From Alistipes sp. CAG:435 (lineage in GTDB: Bacteria > Bacteroidota > Bacteroidia > Bacteroidales > UBA932): DNA of 27,988 nucleotides. Location of the stretch: the NCBI GenBank assembly GCA_000433355.1, contig FR893096.1:1-27988 (forward strand), read 5' to 3'. The notes under the pieces are model-generated. The model made no database searches. It was not told the DNA's origin and saw only the letters and a list, made by a program, of their open reading frames with translations. The position numbers and the translations under genes were made by a program. Below, piece after piece: positions 16,898 to 23,683 of this stretch. The first letter of the stretch is position 1. The number at the start of each line of letters is the position of its first letter.

Positions 16898-16929
16898 CAA
16901 AGATGACTATATTTTTTGAATATAGCAAC
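16898..16929 (-). promoter_or_regulatory. Promoter of the candidate small RNA with internal palindrome
   Basis: Minus strand: GTTG at 16929-16926, a 20-bp spacer, then CATCTTTG at 16905-16898, one base from the TAnnTTTG consensus and with standard spacing. The spacer is almost filled by an inverted repeat (16907-16913 and 16919-16925, CTATATT / AATATAG), the classic place for a repressor. Directly upstream are two exact tandem copies of AACTATTATCG (16937-16947, 16948-16958), one helical turn each. Confidence 0.5.
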
Positions 16930-17001
16930 TTTTAGTAACTATTATCGAACTATTATCGAATTGTGAATGTCTCTATATCAAACGAATGACGAATATAAAC
17001 G

Positions 17002-17601
17002 CTATTGGTTGCCATCCAGATAGTCGGTGTAGAGGATTCCGTTGAGGTGGTCGCATTCGTGCTGGAAGATCACGGCGGTGAAGCCTTTGATGCTTTCGGT
17101 CGTGTCGCGCAAGGTTTTGAGCGAGGTGTAGTTGATGTCGATGTCCTGATAGCGCTCGACATTGCCGCGCTTCCCAGGAATGCTGAGACATCCTTCAGGT
17201 CCAAGAGCCTTTTCACCTCTGTGACAAGTGATTTGGATGTTCGGATAGACCTCGAACGGCTCACCGTCCTTATCGAACCTCTGCACCGCCACGACACGGC
17301 GTGATATTCCCACCTGCGGCCCGGCGATGCCGACTCCATCCTGTTCCGGAGAGGTCACTGTGGCCACCATCTTCTCAGCCAGGATCTTATATTCATCACT
17401 CGTCAGTTCCTTCGTGCTGATTCCGGAGCACTCCGTCCGCAGCACCAGCGAGTCCGCCTTGTCATAAATCGTCAGCACGCGCATAGCTTCGCCATCACCC
17501 TTTATGAGACTCTTCTCGGCATTGGTCCAGCTTTCATCATTCCGGCACGCCACAACAGACAGCATAAGTACAGCGGTGAGAATATTCCTTCGTGTTTTCA
17601 T
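17002..17601 (-). CDS. Peptide deformylase-like lipoprotein
   Basis: The fold and all three deformylase motifs are present: motif 1 GVGIAGPQ (canonical GxGxAAxQ, with one Ala to Gly change), motif 2 EGCLS and motif 3 QHECDHLNG. They supply the metal-binding Cys and two His and the catalytic Glu. Unlike cytosolic Def, the protein starts with a lipoprotein signal (ILTAVLMLSVVAC, lipid-accepting Cys near residue 20) and a linker of about 50 residues. It should therefore sit at the cell envelope, away from ribosomes. Deformylation of nascent chains is unlikely; action on exported N-formyl peptides is a possibility. An alternative start is at 17610. The DUF3784 gene ends 14 bp upstream, so the two form an operon. 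Confidence 0.88.
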   Translation of the reverse strand: MKTRRNILTAVLMLSVVACRNDESWTNAEKSLIKGDGEAMRVLTIYDKADSLVLRTECSGISTKELTSDEYKILAEKMVATVTSPEQDGVGIAGPQVGISRRVVAVQRFDKDGEPFEVYPNIQITCHRGEKALGPEGCLSIPGKRGNVERYQDIDINYTSLKTLRDTTESIKGFTAVIFQHECDHLNGILYTDYLDGNQ

Positions 17602-17615
17602 ATTCCTCATATCAA

Positions 17616-17948
17616 TTATTGTTTGTTTTTATCAGGCTCCTTTCTTGCATAGGTATTCGCCAGTATTGTGATGACGATCGCTATGACTATCTGGGAAATC
17701 ATTAAGCTCCAAAACAGAATATCGGACATCTCGGCCAAAGGAAGCAGGCCAGTCGGTAAGCATGTGAGCAGCAAACCGTAGCCGCTGACTTTTCTCAGCC
17801 TTCCGATGTCATATTTCGCCCTTTCTTCTTTGCTCGCTGTGTTGTAGCCGGCGATAAGATCGTCCCCTTTGCCGATGAGGATAAAGATGGAGAATGTGAT
17901 GAGCATAAGAATCACAATTCCGACTATGATGAAGTTTGCCAACAGCAT
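17616..17948 (-). CDS. DUF3784 domain membrane protein
   Basis: 110 residues with three hydrophobic segments (about 3-26, 55-72 and 78-98). The stretch GKGDDLIAGYNTASKEERAKYD is the DUF3784 hallmark between the first two. The family is common in Firmicutes and Bacteroidota; its function is unknown. The protein ends in a charged tail (RKEPDKNK). It is first in a two-gene leftward operon with the deformylase-like lipoprotein. Confidence 0.88.
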   Translation of the reverse strand: MLLANFIIVGIVILMLITFSIFILIGKGDDLIAGYNTASKEERAKYDIGRLRKVSGYGLLLTCLPTGLLPLAEMSDILFWSLMISQIVIAIVITILANTYARKEPDKNKQ

Positions 17949-17975
17949 ATTTGGGACTATCTATTTTGATCTTGA

Positions 17976-17983
17976 CAAAGATA
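17976..17983 (-). promoter_or_regulatory. Promoter of the DUF3784-deformylase operon
   Basis: Minus strand TATCTTTG, a full TAnnTTTG match 27 bp before the ATG, with TTGG at 18005-18002 about 18 bp further upstream as a -33 candidate. Confidence 0.5.
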
Positions 17984-18131
17984 AGTTTTATGATCAGAAA
18001 TCCAATATATTTTTCTGATATCCGTATATTCATATTGCCGTGCATATCTTCGCAATCGATTAAAGATCAATTTATTCAGGATATAATCAGACGTACTGCA
18101 TTGGATCTCCAATATTTCCCCTGCTTTGTAA

Positions 18132-18218
18132 ATATGGCGGCATATATGTCCTGTACAGAATATTGTGAGAGGCTTGTTAATATGCCGCCTATGCTTTTAG
18201 GGAACATAGGCGGCATAT
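18132..18218. repeat. Inverted repeat with a third copy of its arm
   Basis: 18180-18193 and 18205-18218 are perfect 14-bp inverted repeats (ATATGCCGCCTATG / CATAGGCGGCATAT) around an 11-nt loop. A related word, TATGGCGGCATAT, lies 70 bp upstream near 18133. No T-tract follows on either strand, so a terminator is unlikely; an operator or a small mobile-repeat remnant fits better. The 390 bp between the divergent DUF3784 and methionine sulfoxide reductase genes contain no other feature I can support. Confidence 0.5.
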
Positions 18219-18340
18219 CAGCACACAATACGCAGGCGTGGAATTATGATTCTGTGCCGGTATTTTTATACCTTGCGGAGTGCCCTTGGGAGCATTGTAC
18301 TATTATTGAACTAAAAACATTATCTTTACCTGAAAAATTA

Positions 18341-19303
18341 ATGAATATGACAAAAGAGGAAAAATATCTTGCGCTATTGCCTCAGATTCAGGCTCTTCTT
18401 GCCGGGGAGACTGACGAGGTGGCGAGGATGTCGAATATAGTTGCGATGCTTAATAGTGAGTTCGGCTTCTGGTGGACAGGTTTTTACCGTGTGGCGTCAT
18501 CCGAGGAACTTGTGCTCGGGCCGTTCCAAGGACCTGTGGCATGCATGCGCATCGCAAAGGGCAGGGGAGTGTGCGGCACATCATGGAACGAGGAGCGCAC
18601 TGTCATTGTCCCCGATGTCGAGCTGTTCCCCGGTCACATAGCCTGCTCAAGCGAGAGCCGCAGCGAGATTGTTGTACCTTGCTGGAAACGTGGCCGGATA
18701 GCCGCCGTCCTTGACATCGACAGCAAGGATCTGAACACGTTCGATGAAGTTGACAGAAAGTATCTTGAGGAGGTTGCCTCCTTGCTCTACGGCAAGGAAA
18801 GAGACATCTGGTTCGCCGCCGGCTGCTTCTGGGGAGCGCAGAAGTTTTTCAAACTCGTGGACGGAGTAGTCTTCACGGAAGTCGGCTTCGCGAACGGTTG
18901 GGAAATCGACCCGACCTACAAACAAGTCTATACCGACGAGACCGGTCACGCCGAATGCGTCCACGTCCGCTACGATCCCGAGAAAGTGTCTTTGGAGCGT
19001 CTTGTCAATCTATTCCTGAATATGATCGACCCGTTCAGCCTGAACAAACAAGGTGAGGACGAAGGCACAAGGTACCGCACCGGCGTCTATTACGACAACG
19101 GTGAGGATAGGGAAGTGATCAAAACTGTACTCGGTTCCTTTGAGAACAAAGCCGGCAGGAAATCCGCCGTCGAGCTACAGCCCCTCCGCTGTTTCTACAA
19201 AGCCGAGGAGTACCACCAAAACTACCTCGACAAGAATCCCGGCGGCTACTGCCACCTTTCCCCGGCAATCTTTGAACTCGCCCGGATGAAGCCTCATGAG
19301 TAA
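18341..19303 (+). CDS. Fused free-methionine-R-sulfoxide reductase and MsrA
   Basis: 320 residues from the ATG at 18341; the open frame upstream is low-complexity and discarded. Residues 1-150 are the GAF-type fRMsr domain (FWWTGFYR, GPVACMRIAKGRGVCG, FPGHIACSSESRSEIVVP), with the three conserved Cys. Residues 153-320 are MsrA with GCFWG, the ETGHAECVHVRYDP block, GTRYRTGVYY and the end YKAEEYHQNYLDKNPGGYCH. The first domain reduces free Met-(R)-O, the second Met-(S)-O, free or in proteins, so one chain covers both epimers. The joint has almost no linker (SLLYGKERDIWFAAGCFWG). Both active sites look intact. A TATCTTTA box at 18321-18328 may be the promoter. Confidence 0.92.
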   Translation: MNMTKEEKYLALLPQIQALLAGETDEVARMSNIVAMLNSEFGFWWTGFYRVASSEELVLGPFQGPVACMRIAKGRGVCGTSWNEERTVIVPDVELFPGHIACSSESRSEIVVPCWKRGRIAAVLDIDSKDLNTFDEVDRKYLEEVASLLYGKERDIWFAAGCFWGAQKFFKLVDGVVFTEVGFANGWEIDPTYKQVYTDETGHAECVHVRYDPEKVSLERLVNLFLNMIDPFSLNKQGEDEGTRYRTGVYYDNGEDREVIKTVLGSFENKAGRKSAVELQPLRCFYKAEEYHQNYLDKNPGGYCHLSPAIFELARMKPHE

Positions 19304-19831
19304 GAGGAATTCCGTACCTCAGAAGCCCTGTTTCTGTACCAAAGACAAGTCTATTTGCCTTTCGTACACCAGAGCACCTTCTCCTGTACCATTCCAAACA
19401 AGCTTCTATCCCAAAGCAACGGCCTCCACTGACGCCTCTTCGCAGAAAGCCTTGCGAAGTGCATCAAGCGAGGTTGTCCCTTTGTCGAACGCGAACCAGA
19501 TGAAAGGCGCTCCCTCCGTATGGTACATCTTGCCGATATATTCCTCAAAATGAGCCTTTACGAAATCCTTGGCTGAAATCAAAATACACTTTTTATTCAA
19601 TCAAGCCATTCTCTCAGACAATAGAGGAATTCGTCAAACAAACTATCTTCTCCACGGAAAGATTTATAATAAGCCCGATGGTACTCTGATACTAGCACTT
19701 GAGAATGGATATCTGGAGAATGACGGACTCCTGGAGAAGTTACGCAAAGTGTCGCATGTGACAATTTTTCACTAACTTTACAATTCGAAATCAGGCACTA
19801 TCGGTGTGCACTGTAAGATTGTAATTTGCTT
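19304..19831. other. Intergenic stretch with possible gene fragments
   Basis: No full gene. On the minus strand 19600-19406 reads a protein-like 64-residue frame (DFVKAHFEEYIGKMYH, then GAPFIWFAFDKGTTSL) that begins right after a stop, with no ATG. On the plus strand 19650-19775 reads LLHGKIYNKPDGTLILALENGYLENDG with a stop after TIFH. Both look like pieces of degraded genes; I cannot name either family. Confidence 0.35.
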
Positions 19832-20704
19832 ATGAACAAAATATCAATCCGTTTCTTCGACGACCGGGAGGTCCGGGCCATTTGGGATGAGGGGAATTCT
19901 AAGTGGTGGTACAGTGTGCTTGACATTGTCGGTGTGCTTAATGCGCAGGATGACTATGCCAAGAACAGGAACTATTGGAAGTATCTGAAGAGCAAGTTGA
20001 AGAAGGATGGGGTTGAACTGGTTAGTGACACTAACCAGTTCAAACTGCGAGCGCCAGACGGGAAGATGAGATTGACAGATGTCCTTGATGCTTCTGGAGT
20101 TATCGAGTTGGCGAAGAATATGCCGAACAACAAGGCATCGCGATTCATTGAGTGGTTTACTTACGGTGAAGATACCATTGACGGAAAGAGCAAAGCAAAG
20201 GCTTATACTTTATTCGAGAGTTCATTGCTCGATAGCATTGAGGTGGGAACGGTAAAAGGACTTCAGCAGATTCACGCTTATCTGTTTGGAGGATTGTACG
20301 ACTTTGCAGGACAGATACGTTCAGTGAATATTTCCAAAGGCGGATTCACCTTCGCTCCTGTAGCGTTTCTTTCACAGACGTTGCATAACATTGAACAGAT
20401 GTCGGAAGAGACTTTTGATGAGATTGCTGACAAGTATGTGGAGATGAATGTGGCGCATCCGTTCCGTGAAGGTAATGGGCGAACAACGAGGATTTGGCTA
20501 GACCTGATTCTGAAGAAGCGACTTGGACAGTGCATTGATTGGAGCCAAATTGACAAATATGCTTATCTTGCGGCAATGGAAAAGAGCGTGGCGGATAGCA
20601 CGGAAATCAAGGGGCTTCTGAAAGATGCACTGACGGATAAGGTGAATGACAGGGAGATGTTCATGAAAGGAATAGATTATTCGTATTATTATGAAGAACG
20701 GTAA
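19832..20704 (+). CDS. BRO-N domain fused to Fic domain protein
   Basis: 290 residues. Residues 1-112 form a BRO-N/phage antirepressor-like DNA-binding domain (IRFFDDREVRAIWDE, WWYSVLDIVGVL, MRLTDVLDASGVIELA). Residues 125-290 form a Fic domain: the flap LYDFAGQIRSVNISKGGF, and HPFREGNGRTTR at 209-220, a perfect HPFx(D/E)GNGRxxR motif with the catalytic His. This predicts AMP transfer to a target hydroxyl. The tail has MEKSVADSTEIKG, which could be a self-inhibitory (S/T)xxxE-type helix, though the fit is loose. The ATG at 19832 is preferred to the near-cognate TTG at 19826. No separate antitoxin is adjacent. Confidence 0.88.
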   Translation: MNKISIRFFDDREVRAIWDEGNSKWWYSVLDIVGVLNAQDDYAKNRNYWKYLKSKLKKDGVELVSDTNQFKLRAPDGKMRLTDVLDASGVIELAKNMPNNKASRFIEWFTYGEDTIDGKSKAKAYTLFESSLLDSIEVGTVKGLQQIHAYLFGGLYDFAGQIRSVNISKGGFTFAPVAFLSQTLHNIEQMSEETFDEIADKYVEMNVAHPFREGNGRTTRIWLDLILKKRLGQCIDWSQIDKYAYLAAMEKSVADSTEIKGLLKDALTDKVNDREMFMKGIDYSYYYEER

Positions 20705-20847
20705 AAGAGAATATGAAGAAAAGGTACGCGGCGCATACCCAATTGACTTAGATGTACATTCGGTCAAGATGTGAAAGAACTGCTATTGACACACCGGTCG
20801 AGAAGAATCTGTACGACTACATCACGTCAGCGAATGTTTAACTTTAA
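20705..20847 (+). other. Short remnants between Fic and Nudix genes
   Basis: Two short open pieces continue in coding style: EYEEKVRGAYPIDLDVHSVKM ending in a stop near 20772, and IDTPVEKNLYDYITSANV ending at about 20839. They look like pieces of a larger lost protein, possibly of a restriction or helicase type, but this is a weak resemblance. Confidence 0.25.
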
Positions 20848-20859
20848 ATGACATTGAAA

Positions 20860-21246
20860 ATGAAAACGATAAACGTAGTTGCAGCCGTGATATTCAAAGA
20901 TGGGAAAATCTTCGCCACGCAGCGTGGCTACGGTGCATTCAAGGATGGTTGGGAGTTTCCCGGCGGCAAGGTCGAGGCGGGGGAGAGTCCTGAGGATGCA
21001 CTTAGAAGGGAGATCCGCGAGGAGCTGGAAACCGAGATCCGAGTCGGCGAACTGATTGACACCATTGAATATGACTACCCGGACTTCCACCTTTCGATGA
21101 AGTGCTACGCCTGCACCATCCTTTCCGGTGACCTTCATCTGGTCGAGCACGAGGCCGCCCGTTGGCTGACCGCCGAACAGCTCGGTTCAGTCGAATGGCT
21201 TCCAGCAGACATCACCTTGATCCCCAAGATCGCCCGACTGCTGTAA
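20860..21246 (+). CDS. Nudix hydrolase, MutT-like
   Basis: 128 residues from the ATG at 20860 (an ATG at 20848 would add four). The Nudix box GGKVEAGESPEDALRREIREELE fits Gx5Ex7REUxEExGU, except that the last Gly is Thr (EELETEI), a common variation. The start KTINVVAAVIFKDGKIFATQRG and the WEFPGGK segment are typical of small MutT-type enzymes that hydrolyse 8-oxo-dGTP or related nucleotides such as CTP. It is probably a nucleotide-pool sanitiser; substrate uncertain. It is convergent with dtd, with 65 bp between the stops that include the short inverted pair CTGCTGT / ACAGCAG. Confidence 0.9.
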   Translation: MKTINVVAAVIFKDGKIFATQRGYGAFKDGWEFPGGKVEAGESPEDALRREIREELETEIRVGELIDTIEYDYPDFHLSMKCYACTILSGDLHLVEHEAARWLTAEQLGSVEWLPADITLIPKIARLL

Positions 21247-21311
21247 GGTTTGTCATTACGACAGCAGCGGGTAGTAACGGACGTTATAATATTCATTGAG
21301 CGGCTGTGAAT

Positions 21312-21764
21312 CTATTCCCGAATCCTTGAGTCGATGATTATCGTCACCGGGCCATCGTTGACAAGGGAGACCTGCATATCCGCGCCGAATACTCCTTTGC
21401 CGACCGGCTTGCCGATCGCCGCCGAGACTTCCTCGCAGTACTTCTCGTACAACGGGACTGCCAAATCGTGGCCTGCGGCACGAATGTAGGAAGGGCGGTT
21501 CCCTTTCTTGGTGGATGCCGTCAGAGTGAATTGCGACACCGCAAGAACCTCCCCTCCAACATCCACGACACTCCTGTTCATCACGCCATTCTCATCATTG
21601 AATATCCTCAGTCCCACAGTCTTGCCCACAAGCCAGCGCATATCCTCTTCCGTATCTCCGGTCTCGACTCCGACAAGCACCAGGAGCCCGTTCCCGATCC
21701 CGGACACGGTTCTGCCCTCAATGGCAACGCTTGCGCGCGACACCCTTTGAATCACCAATCTCAT
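21312..21764 (-). CDS. dtd: D-aminoacyl-tRNA deacylase
   Basis: 150 residues, normal length. The start MRLVIQRVSRASVAI, the active-site SQFTL block and the cross-subunit motif NDGPVT (Gly-cisPro) near the C-terminus are diagnostic of DTD. The enzyme is a cytosolic homodimer that removes D-amino acids, and Gly mischarged on tRNA-Ala, from tRNAs. It is the last gene of a leftward group with the repeat protein (72 bp gap) and the GIY-YIG gene. All key residues are present. Confidence 0.96.
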   Translation of the reverse strand: MRLVIQRVSRASVAIEGRTVSGIGNGLLVLVGVETGDTEEDMRWLVGKTVGLRIFNDENGVMNRSVVDVGGEVLAVSQFTLTASTKKGNRPSYIRAAGHDLAVPLYEKYCEEVSAAIGKPVGKGVFGADMQVSLVNDGPVTIIIDSRIRE

Positions 21765-21836
21765 TATGATACAATGTTTTAATATTAATGCCCATATTAT
21801 GAAAATACAGACAAACGTTAACGACTTTCCGACCTG

Positions 21837-22283
21837 CTACAGCAGCAAGATGTAAATCAGCACCGCCGCGGGAACGGGTCCTGAAATATTCATCAGTGGC
21901 TGTGAATATTTATCCTCACCCTTGCGAATATATTGACCGTCAGAATTATACAGCGCGGTGGAATATCTGCTGTCGCCTTGGCGTATGTTTTTCCCGTCCC
22001 AGCTGAAAAGCACATTGGCATATTTGCCACGACCGCCACGCAGCTCCACCCCGTTCCAATTGTATAGAATCTCACCGTAGCGACTGTCGCCTCTGCGGAT
22101 ATATTCACCATCGAAATTAATCAAAACCTCTGAATATTTACTGTTCCCCGCCCGCAGGCAACTTCCGTCCCAATTGTACAAGGGCGCCGAGTAAACATCC
22201 TTCCCGCGCCTGATGTAAGACTGCGCGTCCGCCACCACGCAAGCAAGGATCATTATGAATATAACAACCGCTATCCGTTTCAT
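21837..22283 (-). CDS. Secreted 19-residue-repeat protein ('5-fold beta-flower' type)
   Basis: 148 residues with a signal peptide (MKRIAVVIFIMILACVVADA). The mature part is five consecutive 19-residue units of the form Y(S/G)xxLYNWDGxxxRxGxxK, from YSAPLYNWDG to YSTALYNSDG. A sixth start, YSQPLMNISGP, leads into a hydrophobic end (VPAAVLIYILLL). The aromatic/Asp-Gly spacing suggests each unit is a beta hairpin. Five units fit the Bacteroidota proteins annotated as '5-fold beta-flower', which I recall as a name but cannot verify here. The function is unknown. The C-terminal hydrophobic stretch may anchor it. It starts 23 bp after the GIY-YIG gene. Confidence 0.8.
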   Translation of the reverse strand: MKRIAVVIFIMILACVVADAQSYIRRGKDVYSAPLYNWDGSCLRAGNSKYSEVLINFDGEYIRRGDSRYGEILYNWNGVELRGGRGKYANVLFSWDGKNIRQGDSRYSTALYNSDGQYIRKGEDKYSQPLMNISGPVPAAVLIYILLL

Positions 22284-22306
22284 ATTTAAACGATTATTCT
22301 TGCCGC

Positions 22307-22996
22307 CTAATTATCGCCTCCACACTGCTCCTTTTCGATCTCATTACGTAGATCCGCAAGAACCTTCCCTTTGAAACTGAAATATTTCGGACCTTGGTAA
22401 GCTCCGGAAGTGTTCTGCTTTTCAACAGGAAGAAACGTTCCCGTAAAGGCTGACAAGCTATAAAGCCGCCCGTCATATTCAACCTTGTCATCCGTCGCGA
22501 CCTTTAATGGAATATTCAGTTCATCGAATATGACCGTGTCTCCTATGTTTATTCCAACCATATGGAATTTAAAATTTGGCCTGGCTATCCGCTTCTTTTT
22601 CTCCGCCTCTTCGTTCTTGATGGCGTTGTCCTGTTCCTTATTCTGGGATATTACCGGTTTTCCGTCAACATAGATGGCCAGTTCCGCATCGTCCAGAAGA
22701 TCGGCCATATCACGCATAATGTCAAGTGCCACAGCGGGAGCGATGTTGAAAAACTCCCTGTTCTGGCGGATCCTCAAATCCGTCAGCCTGTCTATCTGCT
22801 TGTGAATCTGCTTTTCAACCTTGCTGTATTTGCTGGTGTAAAGCGTGGCGTAAACCTCAAACGGCAGTGGAACCGCAGTGTTGTCCAATTCCTTCGAGCG
22901 AACATCCACAGAACGTGAACTCTTGCCGATCTTGACCCAATCCTCACGAAATGAAGGATTTGTCAATATGTAAACATAACCTTTTCCGGATTCCAT
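22307..22996 (-). CDS. GIY-YIG nuclease (T5orf172/MUG113) with C-terminal RAMA-like domain
   Basis: 229 residues. The N-terminal 95 residues are a GIY-YIG domain of the T5orf172 type: GYVYILTNPSF (the GIY part), WVKIGKSSRSVDVRSKEL (YIG-like, with the catalytic Arg), and the downstream Glu in REFF. A charged linker of about 50 residues (NKEQDNAIKNEEAEKKKR) leads to a C-terminal block (VIFDELNIPLKVATDDKVEYDGR, YSLSAFTG, GPKYFSFKGKVLADLRNEIE). This resembles the RAMA/DUF4357 modules found in restriction and methylase-associated proteins. It probably cuts DNA, with the C-terminal part recognising modified or specific DNA. Confidence 0.82.
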   Translation of the reverse strand: MESGKGYVYILTNPSFREDWVKIGKSSRSVDVRSKELDNTAVPLPFEVYATLYTSKYSKVEKQIHKQIDRLTDLRIRQNREFFNIAPAVALDIMRDMADLLDDAELAIYVDGKPVISQNKEQDNAIKNEEAEKKKRIARPNFKFHMVGINIGDTVIFDELNIPLKVATDDKVEYDGRLYSLSAFTGTFLPVEKQNTSGAYQGPKYFSFKGKVLADLRNEIEKEQCGGDN

Positions 22997-23600
22997 AATT
23001 GTTTTGGATATTTTAGTTTTATTCGGTAGCGAATTTAATGATAATCCGATAAATATCCTATGCTTATCTATATGGGTTGACTATAAATGATAAATTTACT
23101 CGCCGAAGTTTGAACGGCGAACAGAGGTGGCGCAAAAACATACGATATTGCTCCCGTCGAGGACAATAATGCGTGCGGCGGGAGCATTAAAATGATAAAA
23201 CGCGGCTTCTGGCGGTTGCGGATTCATTCAGATATAATGTGATTACATACTAACAACAATGGATGTGAACAATATAAATAAATGTCAATATCTCTAATTC
23301 TCGGCACTATCAAATTATTTTAGCATAGGAGTTCTCTTATTCTTAATCTCGATGGAATTTGATATTCGGCTATTTCCCGATGCACAACGCTTAATCATCT
23401 GAGAGTCAATATGAAGCATTTTCTTGGGCCTATTTTGGGCGCCGAAGTCGCACAAAAACGCCCACCATTTCCGGCGGTCGTCACCAGAACTGAGATGGGC
23501 AATGCAAATATATGCATATTATGTGATGCTGTCAAGAAAGTTAAGCGACGTGTTTGTGTTTACATCGTATTCACCTCAGAGACTGTCGGCCTCCTTGTTT
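22997..23600. other. Gene-free stretch with hairpins
   Basis: No supported gene in about 600 bp. A stem joins 23147-23159 and 23176-23188 (GCTCCCG / CGGGAGC core, 11 of 13 positions Watson-Crick plus one G-U). A shorter one joins 23100-23105 and 23115-23120 (TCGCCG / CGGCGA). The long frame that opens at 23411 is an artefactual extension of the ATPase. It spans one copy of a 23-bp sequence that recurs at 27941. Confidence 0.4.
23484..23506 (+). repeat. Dispersed 23-bp repeat, copy 1
   Basis: CCAGAACTGAGATGGGCAATGCA-like sequence matching 27941-27963 at 20 of 23 positions, 15 of them contiguous (GAGATGGGCAATGCA). Both copies are upstream of a DUF4143 ATPase gene, but in opposite orientation relative to it. 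Confidence 0.5.
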
Positions 23601-23678
23601 TTGGAAAAGTGGAAGGAATCCTCATAATTCCTTTGGAAAAGTGGAAATTTGTCCATAAATTGCGTTGGAAAAAAGGAT
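23601..23678 (+). repeat. Three tandem 32-bp-spaced units before the first DUF4143 ATPase
   Basis: TTGGAAAAGTGGAA begins at 23601 and 23633, and TTGGAAAAAAGGAT begins at 23665, so the spacing is exactly 32 bp twice. The last unit contains AAAAAAGGA, a good ribosome-binding sequence 6-15 bp before the ATG at 23684. The units thus run into the translation start. The second ATPase has an equivalent 33-bp array. Confidence 0.7.
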
Positions 23679-23683
23679 GTAGT

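Noticed and set aside
18132..18218. Inverted repeat as an intrinsic terminator
   Set aside because: No T-tract follows the stem on either strand.
17936..18340. N-terminal extension of the methionine sulfoxide reductase frame
   Set aside because: The 135 extra codons are compositionally unlike protein, contain the 14-bp inverted repeat, and family homology begins right after the ATG at 18341.
21837..22283. The 19-residue repeats as a diversity-generating or phase-variable DNA array
   Set aside because: The repeats are protein-level; the DNA units have diverged too far for slippage, and no reverse transcriptase or template repeat is present.
23601..23678. Repeat units as a CRISPR array
   Set aside because: Only three units, the conserved part is 14 bp or less, spacers are not separated from repeats, and no cas genes are present.
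23411..23683. Long N-terminal extension of the first DUF4143 ATPase
   Set aside because: It runs through the 32-bp repeat array and the 23-bp repeat; a good ribosome-binding site and the family start are at 23684.
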